From Colwellia marinimaniae (GTDB lineage: Bacteria; Pseudomonadota; Gammaproteobacteria; Enterobacterales; Alteromonadaceae), in NCBI RefSeq assembly GCF_002207865.1, contig NZ_BDQM01000012.1:52759-116758 (forward strand): a stretch of DNA of 64,000 bases, in the 5' to 3' direction. The position numbers and the translations under genes are program-made. The notes under the pieces are model-generated. The model ran no database searches and was not told where the DNA came from. It was given only the letters and a program-made list of their open reading frames with translations. Below are positions 55,666 through 64,000 of the stretch, piece by piece (position 1 is the stretch's first letter; the number at the start of each line of letters is the position of its first letter).

Positions 55666-58239
55666 TTGTCTTCAGATCTTACAGAAAACACCGATGTCTC
55701 TCTTGATATATTGAGCAATAATCAGCTAACAGGCGTACAACGTTTGTTGGAAGCTGGCTTATTGTTTTTCACCGTTTTTGCCATGTTTATTATGTTGGCA
55801 CTCTTTAGTTTTGATCCCGCCGATCCCGGCTGGGCACAAACAGGTTATCAAACACAAGTGCGCAACTTAGGTGGCGCGGTTGGCGCTTACCTAGCAGATT
55901 TGTTTTTAAATCTTTTTGGACTTATCGCCTATAGCTTACCTTTTGTTATTGCAATTGTCGGTTGGTTATTGTTTCAACGTTTTCATCAGTTAATGCAGCT
56001 AGACTATTTAACTTTAGGGCTAAAGTTGATTGGCTTTTTCATGTTCTATCTCGGTGTAACATCACTGGCGAGCATGAACTTTGATGATGTTTTTTACTTC
56101 TCTGCCGGTGGTATTTTAGGGGATGTGCTCAGTAAAACTTTATTGCCGTACTTTTCTTTTGTTGGCTCTACCTTATTGTTTCTGCTATTTACCTGTGCCG
56201 GTTTTGTCTTATTAACGGGTTTTTCTTGGCTTAAGTTTATTGACAGTGTTGGTCAATACGCCATTGTTGGCGCACTGTGGCTAGTAAACGCTCCTAAGCT
56301 TATTAAAACGCATTTTGCCAGCAGTGATGATAAAGACGATGAAGCAGTAGGTCATGGTAAAAACCACTCGGTAGAAAATAAAGCCAGTGATAAAGAAGCA
56401 CTTAGTCCGGCAGAACCGTTACCTACTGCAAAGCATGCCAAAACAGCTAGCATTGAATTGCCTGAGTCTTTTCGTATTGACGAAGAGGAGCTTGCTAATG
56501 TACAGCCCGTTGATGATAAGTGTGAGCCCTTTATTGATATTGCTGATCTAATGGGTGAAGCCAGTATTGGTAACGTGCAAGAGCATGTTAGCGAAAAAGA
56601 AATCACCGCCGCTTTCGCTGAAGTTGATAAACCCAATGTTGCGGATGACTTGCAAGCACCAACTATTGCGCCCGTTGAGCAAAATATAACCAGCGAGAAT
56701 GGCCAGGTTAATTTAGTTGCTGTTGCCCCAAGTAAGTTTAAGGGTATGCCCTCTATTGATTTACTTGACCGACCAGATAAAGCGAAAAATCCGATTAATC
56801 AAGATGAATTGGATCAAGTTAGCCGCTTAGTAGAAGCCAAGTTACTCGACTTTGGTATCCAAGCCCAGGTAGTTTCGGTTTATCCAGGGCCTGTTATAAC
56901 GCGCTTTGAATTAGACTTAGCGCCGGGTATTAAAGTAAGTAGAATTACCAGTTTATCGAAAGATTTAGCCCGTGCCCTATCGGCCATTAGTGTCCGTGTG
57001 GTTGAAGTCATCCCGGGTAAATCGGTTATTGGCTTAGAGCTGCCAAATAAACACCGGGAAATTGTTTATTTGAGTGAAGTTATCTCATGTGCTGAATTTA
57101 AAGAATCAACATCGCCTCTTGCTATGGTCTTGGGTAAAGATATTGCCGGTGATCCTGTGGTGGTCGATTTAGGTAAAATGCCCCATTTATTAGTTGCGGG
57201 TACGACCGGCTCAGGTAAATCTGTTGGTGTTAATGCCATGATTGTCAGCTTGCTGTATAAATCGACGCCAGAAGATGTGCGTATGATCATGATAGATCCA
57301 AAAATGTTGGAGCTGTCTGTTTATGAAGGCATTCCGCATTTACTGACTGAAGTGGTTACCGATATGAAAGATGCCGCTAATGCCTTACGTTGGTGTGTCG
57401 GTGAAATGGAGCGACGTTACAAGGTGATGTCAGCGGTGGGTGTGCGTAACCTTAAAGGCTACAACAAGAAAGTGCTTGAGGCGATTGCTAAGGGTGAACC
57501 TATTATTGACCCTTTATGGCAGCCAACCGATAGTTTGGATCAAACACCACCGACCTTAGAAAAACTGCCAAGCATTGTCGTTATTGTTGATGAATTTGCT
57601 GACATGATGATGATAGTGGGTAAAAAAGTTGAAGAGCTTATCGCCCGTATTGCGCAAAAAGCCCGTGCTGCCGGTATTCATTTAATACTGGCGACACAGC
57701 GGCCATCGGTTGATGTTATTACCGGCTTAATTAAAGCCAATATTCCCACCCGTATGGCGTTCCAAGTATCGTCGGGTCTAAACTCTCGTACCATATTAGA
57801 TCAACAAGGGGCGGAGCAGTTATTAGGTATGGGCGATATGCTTTATTTACCACCAGGTACCGGTATACCAACACGTGTGCATGGCGCTTTTGTTGATGAT
57901 CATGAAGTACATGCTGTGGTTAAAGATTGGAAATCGCGCGGCGAGCCTAATTATATTGATGAAATACTCTCAGGGGAAAACGAGCAAGATATTTTATTAC
58001 CCGGTGAACAAGCCGAAGGCAGCGATGCTGAAGAGGTTGATGCCCTATATGATGACGCGGTTAACTTTGTTACTGAAAAACGTCGAGTGTCTATTTCTAG
58101 TGTACAAAGACAATTTAGAATTGGCTATAACCGCTCGGCAAGAATTGTGGAACAAATGGAAAATCAAGGTATCGTCTCAACACCAGGTAATAACGGCGCT
58201 CGTGAAGTATTGGCGCCACCGCCAGTTCGTGATGTATAA
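55666..58239 (+). CDS. ftsK: DNA translocase FtsK
   Basis: An 857-residue division and chromosome-segregation motor. Four to five N-terminal membrane helices (about residues 25-200) are followed by a charged linker (about 205-360), the motor with Walker [21 protein letters not shown] and Walker [21 protein letters not shown], and the C-terminal gamma winged-helix domain ([20 protein letters not shown]) that reads KOPS. The linker is short for an FtsK. The frame is closed by TAA just before TTG 55666, so TTG is the earliest start; the ribosome site is weak. The order lrp-ftsK-lolA-rarA-crcB-serS is conserved. Confidence 0.95.
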   Translation: MSSDLTENTDVSLDILSNNQLTGVQRLLEAGLLFFTVFAMFIMLALFSFDPADPGWAQTGYQTQVRNLGGAVGAYLADLFLNLFGLIAYSLPFVIAIVGWLLFQRFHQLMQLDYLTLGLKLIGFFMFYLGVTSLASMNFDDVFYFSAGGILGDVLSKTLLPYFSFVGSTLLFLLFTCAGFVLLTGFSWLKFIDSVGQYAIVGALWLVNAPKLIKTHFASSDDKDDEAVGHGKNHSVENKASDKEALSPAEPLPTAKHAKTASIELPESFRIDEEELANVQPVDDKCEPFIDIADLMGEASIGNVQEHVSEKEITAAFAEVDKPNVADDLQAPTIAPVEQNITSENGQVNLVAVAPSKFKGMPSIDLLDRPDKAKNPINQDELDQVSRLVEAKLLDFGIQAQVVSVYPGPVITRFELDLAPGIKVSRITSLSKDLARALSAISVRVVEVIPGKSVIGLELPNKHREIVYLSEVISCAEFKESTSPLAMVLGKDIAGDPVVVDLGKMPHLLVAGTTGSGKSVGVNAMIVSLLYKSTPEDVRMIMIDPKMLELSVYEGIPHLLTEVVTDMKDAANALRWCVGEMERRYKVMSAVGVRNLKGYNKKVLEAIAKGEPIIDPLWQPTDSLDQTPPTLEKLPSIVVIVDEFADMMMIVGKKVEELIARIAQKARAAGIHLILATQRPSVDVITGLIKANIPTRMAFQVSSGLNSRTILDQQGAEQLLGMGDMLYLPPGTGIPTRVHGAFVDDHEVHAVVKDWKSRGEPNYIDEILSGENEQDILLPGEQAEGSDAEEVDALYDDAVNFVTEKRRVSISSVQRQFRIGYNRSARIVEQMENQGIVSTPGNNGAREVLAPPPVRDV

Positions 58240-58335
58240 CGATTTACCCTGACTAATACATTAACTACTGCACTTATTAACTATATCTGTACTAGCAACC
58301 GTGCTGGTACATTTCATTCTATTAGAAGTAAAACT

Positions 58336-59163
58336 ATGCCAAATACATTGATGCCAAACCCCTTAATGCAAAATAAGTCAACGAAACAGCCTGTTATCAG
58401 AACACTTATATTGGCAAGTTTATTAATGCCAATACTACATTTTTCTCAAGGCTTGGTTTATGCCGCTCAACCTCTGGCTGATGAAGCTAAGGTTAGCGAT
58501 GTCAAGTTAGAAAAAAGTGCCTCGTCAGCAGAGTATTCAAGCGAAGCGAAACAACGTTTAATGACTAAACTGGGTAAATTGGCTTTTTTTAGCGCTAATT
58601 TCAGCCAAAAAATTCTCAATGAGCAAGGTAAATTATTACAACAAGGCACAGGTAAACTTGCTATTAGTAAACCTAACCTGGTGTATTGGCAGACCGTTAC
58701 TCCGGATGAAACCTTAATTGTTAGTGATGGTAATACCTTGTGGTTTTATGACCCCTTCATTGAACAAGCCAGTGCGTATAGCTTAGCTAAATCCATTCAT
58801 AACACGCCCATTTTATTGTTAATCAGTGATGATGCGACACTTTGGCAACAGTACACTGTTGTTCAAGAACGTACTGTTGCTTTGGCACAGGATGCTGACC
58901 CGAAAACTAATAAGCCGTGGGCTGAACGTTTTATTGTCACGCCAAAAGATAAAAACAGCCAAATTAAGCGGTTAACCATCAGCTTTACTGTTGTGGATAG
59001 TGCGGGTGAAAAAACTGAGCAATTAAGCGAATTTTCATTTCAAGATGCAACCGGACAAATTAGTCAAATTAGCTTAAGTCAGTTTAATAGTACAGATAAG
59101 CCAGAAGCCTCATTGTTTAGCTTTAGCTTACCTCAAGGTGTAAGACTTGAAGACCAGCGATAA
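58336..59163 (+). CDS. lolA: Outer-membrane lipoprotein carrier protein LolA
   Basis: A 275-residue periplasmic chaperone that carries lipoproteins from LolCDE to LolB. The signal peptide ([20 protein letters not shown] then AAQP) follows a short N-terminal extension. The mature part has [40 protein letters not shown] and [20 protein letters not shown], typical of LolA. It is longer than E. coli LolA by about 70 residues, mostly at the N-terminus. Its end overlaps the proposed start of rarA. Confidence 0.92.
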   Translation: MPNTLMPNPLMQNKSTKQPVIRTLILASLLMPILHFSQGLVYAAQPLADEAKVSDVKLEKSASSAEYSSEAKQRLMTKLGKLAFFSANFSQKILNEQGKLLQQGTGKLAISKPNLVYWQTVTPDETLIVSDGNTLWFYDPFIEQASAYSLAKSIHNTPILLLISDDATLWQQYTVVQERTVALAQDADPKTNKPWAERFIVTPKDKNSQIKRLTISFTVVDSAGEKTEQLSEFSFQDATGQISQISLSQFNSTDKPEASLFSFSLPQGVRLEDQR

Positions 59164-60739
59164 TTCATCTTTAGGCTTAGGGCAAAGTGATGATCAGCAA
59201 AATTCACTGTTTGACCTTACCAGCGAAGCCGATGGGCTAGCCGCTACTGAAAGCCATTCCAGCAGTGGTTATGCTACCAGGGGTGAGAATACTGCTGTGC
59301 AAAGTTTTATGCCGCTTGCCGCGAAAATGCGACCAAAAACCTTAGCCGATTATGTCGGACAGCAACACATCCTTGCTGAGGGCTCTCCTTTAGCGCTAGC
59401 CATTAGCCAAGGCCATTGTCACTCGCTTATCTTTTGGGGACCGCCGGGCAGTGGCAAAACCACCTTGGCTGAAATCATTGCCGAGCATGCTAACGCTGAA
59501 ATAGAGCGAGTATCGGCGGTAACTTCGGGTATAAAAGAGATCCGTATTGCCATTGATAAAGCTAAACTACGTGCCCAAGGTCAGGGGAAAAATAAACGTC
59601 GTACGGTACTCTTTGTTGATGAGGTACATCGCTTTAATAAAGCACAGCAAGATGCGTTTTTACCACATATTGAAGATGGCACCATTATATTTATTGGTGC
59701 GACCACAGAAAACCCTGCGTTTGAGTTAAACCAAGCCTTGTTATCGCGAGCACGTTTATACACCTTAAAAAAATTAACGGCAGATGACTTAGTACAAGTT
59801 TTACAACGCGCCATTAGTTTTTGTGAGAAAGAACAAGGATTAGTGATAGAGCTTTGCGAAGATGCTAGACAAAGTTTACTTAATCGCAGTGATGGTGACG
59901 CTAGACGCTTGCTTAATTTACTGGAAAATTGCCTTGATAGCGCTGTCGTTAAATCCATTGCCAGTAAAGAAACCAATAAGGCGACTAAACAAGCAAGTCA
60001 GCCAGTTGCTGTGCAAGAAGGTGAGCAGCAAAGTGAACAGAGCAGGCTTGGCAAAGAAAAAACCTTGGTGAAAAGTATTTCTGTGGCACTCATTGCCCAA
60101 GTCGCCGGTAGTAAAATTGCCCTTTATGATAAGGGTGGTGATGCTTTTTATGATTTAATCAGTGCCTTTCATAAATCAGTGCGTGGCTCTTGTCCTGATG
60201 CTGCACTTTATTGGTATGCCCGAATTCTTACCGCCGGTGGTGATGCCCTTTATGTCGCCAGACGTTTGCTTGCCATTGCCAGTGAAGATATTGGTAATGC
60301 CGATCCTCGGGCGATGCAACTGGCACTTAATGCGTGGGATACTTTTCATCGCGTTGGCCCCAGTGAAGGTGAGCGGGCCATTGCTCAAGCTATCGTTTAT
60401 ATGGCACTAGCCCCTAAAAGTAATGCGGTGTACCAAGCCTTTAATAAAGCAAAAATATTAGCGCAGCAAACCTGTACTTTAGAGGTACCTTTACATTTAA
60501 AAAACGCTACCAGCAGTATCACCAAAGAACTTGGCCATGGTAGTGAGTATCGCTATGCCCATGATGAAATGAATGCCTTTGCCGCCGGAGAAAACTATTT
60601 TCCAGAAGCGCTAGCTAAAGGGGATAGCTCACACACTAGTTTGTATCAGCCAACTGAACGCGGCCTAGAGAAAAAACTCAAAGAAAAACTCGATTACTTG
60701 AATCAGCTTAATAGGGATAGCCATGAGCAGCGCTATTAG
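59147..60739 (+). CDS. rarA: Replication-associated recombination protein A (AAA+)
   Basis: A 530-residue AAA+ ATPase of the RarA/MgsA/WRNIP1 family that acts at stalled forks. Core text is [60 protein letters not shown] and [20 protein letters not shown]. The TTG at 59147, with AAGGTG upstream and a 17-bp overlap with lolA, gives a 50-residue N-terminal extension; ATG 59309 or GTG 59297 would give a protein nearer the usual start. A Gln/Ser/Lys-rich insert lies near residue 275. It overlaps crcB by 17 bp. Confidence 0.92.
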   Translation: MKTSDNSSLGLGQSDDQQNSLFDLTSEADGLAATESHSSSGYATRGENTAVQSFMPLAAKMRPKTLADYVGQQHILAEGSPLALAISQGHCHSLIFWGPPGSGKTTLAEIIAEHANAEIERVSAVTSGIKEIRIAIDKAKLRAQGQGKNKRRTVLFVDEVHRFNKAQQDAFLPHIEDGTIIFIGATTENPAFELNQALLSRARLYTLKKLTADDLVQVLQRAISFCEKEQGLVIELCEDARQSLLNRSDGDARRLLNLLENCLDSAVVKSIASKETNKATKQASQPVAVQEGEQQSEQSRLGKEKTLVKSISVALIAQVAGSKIALYDKGGDAFYDLISAFHKSVRGSCPDAALYWYARILTAGGDALYVARRLLAIASEDIGNADPRAMQLALNAWDTFHRVGPSEGERAIAQAIVYMALAPKSNAVYQAFNKAKILAQQTCTLEVPLHLKNATSSITKELGHGSEYRYAHDEMNAFAAGENYFPEALAKGDSSHTSLYQPTERGLEKKLKEKLDYLNQLNRDSHEQRY

Positions 60740-61124
60740 TAACTTTACTTTATATGCTTTTGTTGCCATTGGTGGTGCCTGTGGGGCCAGCTTACGCTTT
60801 TATATTTCACAATTAGTGCTAAATTGGCTTGGAAAAGGTTTCCCTTTTGCTACATTGATGGTTAATATCAGCGGCTCATTTATTATGGGTTTGTTATATC
60901 AGCTAATCGAGCGCGAAATTATCGATATTAGTGTTCATAGAACCTTAATAGGAATAGGTTTTTTGGGTGCATTTACCACCTTTTCTACATTTTCATTAGA
61001 CTCCTTGTTATTATTGCAGCAAGGCGACGTGTTAAAAGCGGCGATAAATATTTTACTGAATGTGGCACTGTGTATTGGCGCCGCAGGCTTGGGAATGTTT
61101 ATGGTGACAGCTTTAACTAAATAA
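60723..61124 (+). CDS. crcB: Fluoride ion channel CrcB (Fluc)
   Basis: A 133-residue four-helix membrane protein that exports fluoride as a dual-topology dimer. Family motifs are [39 protein letters not shown] and [17 protein letters not shown]. It overlaps rarA by 17 bp, so it is probably expressed with it. No crcB-type fluoride riboswitch precedes it, as expected for a gene inside this operon. Confidence 0.95.
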   Translation: MSSAISNFTLYAFVAIGGACGASLRFYISQLVLNWLGKGFPFATLMVNISGSFIMGLLYQLIEREIIDISVHRTLIGIGFLGAFTTFSTFSLDSLLLLQQGDVLKAAINILLNVALCIGAAGLGMFMVTALTK

Positions 61125-61231
61125 CCGCAGATATACCTTATGCGCGGGTTGAATAGCCATAGCTTATATAGAACAAACGTGGCTTATACTGAATTAATAC
61201 GATTTTAATAACTTTATAAACAAGAATGTGA

Positions 61232-62518
<1,287 letters not shown>

Positions 62519-62566
62519 TACACTTTTTGTTATGTTAGCTAGCTAGGTACGTTAGCTAAAAACCAA

Positions 62567-62598
62567 AACGCGACTCAGTTATCTGGGTCGCGTTTTTT
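62567..62598 (+). terminator. Rho-independent terminator after serS
   Basis: AACGCGACTCAG and CTGGGTCGCGTT pair (one G-U) around TTAT and run into T residues. Confidence 0.9.
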
Positions 62599-62604
62599 GT
62601 GATT

Positions 62605-62870
62605 TATACCAAGTCCATTAAGTTAGTTCCCACTCAGAACTTGCCAGCGGTTTGAGAACAAATAGAATTTTTTTGCATATAGTCACTCTATATGAAAGAA
62701 ATTCTGTGCGGTTACCGAATCGCTGGAAAGCTCCCGAAGGGCGAGTTTAAAAGGCTTACATGCTGCGTTATTGATTTTGATAAGGGAGTAACCATTATCT
62801 ACAATCAATGCCTAGCCTCTAAGACTTTTAATTCTCGCTGAGTGGGAAGAAACTTATTGGAATTGGTATT
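62605..62870. repeat. MITE-like element, about 266 bp
   Basis: The ends are inverted repeats of about 31 bp: left TACCAAGTCCATTAAGTTAG and onward through TTCCCACTCAG, right (reverse complement) TACCAATTCCAATAAGTTTC and the same TTCCCACTCAG; about 27 of 31 positions agree. Inside is a hairpin around CATATAG/CTATATG flanked by AGAATTT/AAATTCT (about 62666-62707). No ORF is present. It lies between the serS terminator and the integron integrase and looks like a non-autonomous transposon. Confidence 0.75.
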
Positions 62871-62922
62871 ACCTTCATCTACATTGCACTATTACTTAGC
62901 CCTGCGAATTTATCATCATTGA

Positions 62923-63891
62923 CTATAAATCAGATAAAGGGCTACGGACACCATTGGCTCCCGCTTGAATCACATGAGTATAAATTTGTGTTGTGCGAAT
63001 ATCACTATGGCCTAATTGTTCTTGTACTGTTCTAATATCAGCGCCACGTTGCAATAAATGGGTGGCAAATGAATGGCGTAGTGTGTGGCATGAGACGACC
63101 TTTTCGATGTGTGCTAATTTAGCAGATTTCTTAATTGCTTTTTGTAATGAGCTTTCGTCAATATGATGTCGACGAACTTTATTATTGTCGTGAGGATCAC
63201 GACTTAATCTTGCTGAAGGGAATAAATAATGCCAACCAAACTCTTTAGCCGCTGTTGGATATTTTTTCTTTAAAGCAAAGGGCAGCCAAACTCCTTGATA
63301 ATGCGTCGAATTGCTATCTAATTCGAAATATTTTTTACAGAGATCTATTTGTAATTTTAATGGCTCCACTAATTCTTTTGCTAAAGTCACCCTGCGATTT
63401 TTGCCGCCTTTTCCTTGCCAAACCAAAACTGACATATAGTCAAAATCTATATCTTGTACTCGTAACCTAACAGTTTCCATAAGTCTTAACCCGCTACCAT
63501 ACATAATATTGGCTAATAGCCAATGTTGAGTATCAACCAAGCTGAGCAAAGATGCGGTTTCACTTTTAGTTAATACCACGGGTAATTTAGCTTGTCGCTG
63601 CGATTTATTAAAATTTAATGACAATGACAGAGGGGATCCTAAAAACTCACGATATAGAAATACTAATGAATTAAGGGCAATTGTTTGTGTCCCTGGTGCA
63701 ACATTTTCTTCGTTGGATAAGTAAGTTAAATATTGTTCAACTTCTTTATTACCCAGTTTTGATGGATGTTGCTTGTTGTTGAAAATAATATATCGCTTGA
63801 TCCAATAAATGTAAGTTTGAATAGTCCTTTTAGCAAATCTACGTGTGATCATAAATTCACCGATGCTATTTAAAAGTAAAGATTCAGACAT
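62923..63891 (-). CDS. intI: Integron integrase (IntI-type tyrosine recombinase)
   Basis: A 322-residue tyrosine recombinase. The catalytic Arg lies in [20 protein letters not shown], the His-Arg pair in [20 protein letters not shown], the third conserved His in [13 protein letters not shown] and the nucleophile Tyr in [10 protein letters not shown]. Between them is the extra segment that sets IntI apart from Xer[22 protein letters not shown] followed by [11 protein letters not shown] and VRRHHIDE. It therefore should act on attI and attC sites. It is transcribed away from the window end, so attI and any cassettes would lie beyond 63892. No frameshift is seen. Confidence 0.9.
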   Translation of the reverse strand: MSESLLLNSIGEFMITRRFAKRTIQTYIYWIKRYIIFNNKQHPSKLGNKEVEQYLTYLSNEENVAPGTQTIALNSLVFLYREFLGSPLSLSLNFNKSQRQAKLPVVLTKSETASLLSLVDTQHWLLANIMYGSGLRLMETVRLRVQDIDFDYMSVLVWQGKGGKNRRVTLAKELVEPLKLQIDLCKKYFELDSNSTHYQGVWLPFALKKKYPTAAKEFGWHYLFPSARLSRDPHDNNKVRRHHIDESSLQKAIKKSAKLAHIEKVVSCHTLRHSFATHLLQRGADIRTVQEQLGHSDIRTTQIYTHVIQAGANGVRSPLSDL

Positions 63892-63924
63892 AGTAAAAAT
63901 AAATATTTAATAGCTGTGTTTGTA

Positions 63925-63941
63925 TAAGGGGTATCCCCTTA
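63925..63941. promoter_or_regulatory. Perfect inverted repeat upstream of intI
   Basis: TAAGGGG TAT CCCCTTA is a 7-3-7 palindrome 34 bp upstream of the intI start. It may be an operator or part of attI. No LexA-box (CTGT-N8-ACAG) was seen in the 109 bp available. Confidence 0.45.
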
Positions 63942-64000
63942 GCTCCATATATGAGGTTTTGTATTATTCTCAACTCTTACCTGTGATCTTTTTGTACGTA

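Noticed and set aside
60600..60722. A fluoride riboswitch in front of crcB
   Set aside because: The crcB start lies inside the rarA coding region and no riboswitch-like sequence is visible.
63892..64000. An attI site in the last 109 bp
   Set aside because: No GTTRRRY core in a usable context is seen; the available sequence is too short to decide.

Overview
The window is a stretch of chromosome from a marine gammaproteobacterium, most probably a cold-adapted member of the Alteromonadales close to Colwellia. This is inferred from the gene set (large NAD-dependent glutamate dehydrogenase next to class 2 pyrD, NhaD, the order aat-ate-infA, lolA-rarA-crcB-serS, RecBCD), the AT-rich DNA, and the protein sequences (DUF3015, DUF4105, DUF3087, DUF5062, DUF3570/DUF4266). 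No rRNA, tRNA or CRISPR array was recognised.

Layout. 1-11.3 kb is mostly core: the C-terminal half of glutamate dehydrogenase, pyrD, a small inverted-repeat element, a cytochrome c', a DUF3015/DUF4105 (Lnb-like) pair, a cytochrome b561, an exported amidohydrolase and asnB. 11.5-20.0 kb is an accessory island bounded by related, inverted ~118 bp ends that start with TGTGACT. It holds a broken reverse-transcriptase gene with its small upstream ORF, an isoaspartate methyltransferase-like gene, a lipoprotein, a complete IS3-family insertion, a DUF2971 gene and a two-gene unit whose second product looks like a HEPN protein. No transposase matching the island ends is present. A second, related end lies 211 bp outside the island.

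20.3-34.6 kb returns to chromosomal genes: nhaD, a DUF4266 lipoprotein / DUF3570 outer-membrane barrel / ApbE module, an NfeD-slipin pair, aroG, and a MoxR-DUF58-transglutaminase operon. 34.7-39.4 kb is a compact four-gene operon: free-standing adenylation enzyme, carrier protein, LpxL-type acyltransferase homologue and MsbA-type ABC exporter. The first three match the architecture of Vibrio cholerae AlmEFG, which glycylates lipid A; the linked exporter is the unusual part.

39.7-49.2 kb is an overlapping recC-recB-recD operon. 49.3-62.5 kb is housekeeping: DUF3087, infA, ate, aat, trxB, ald with a divergent Lrp-type regulator, ftsK, lolA, rarA, crcB and serS. The last 1.4 kb carries a ~266 bp MITE-like element and an intact integron integrase whose upstream side, where attI and cassettes would lie, runs off the end of the window.

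The most interesting parts are the Alm-like operon with its own exporter, the paired-end island with its HEPN-like cargo, the DUF4266/DUF3570/ApbE module and the integron integrase. All functional statements rest on reading the translations and on memory of protein families; no database search was run.
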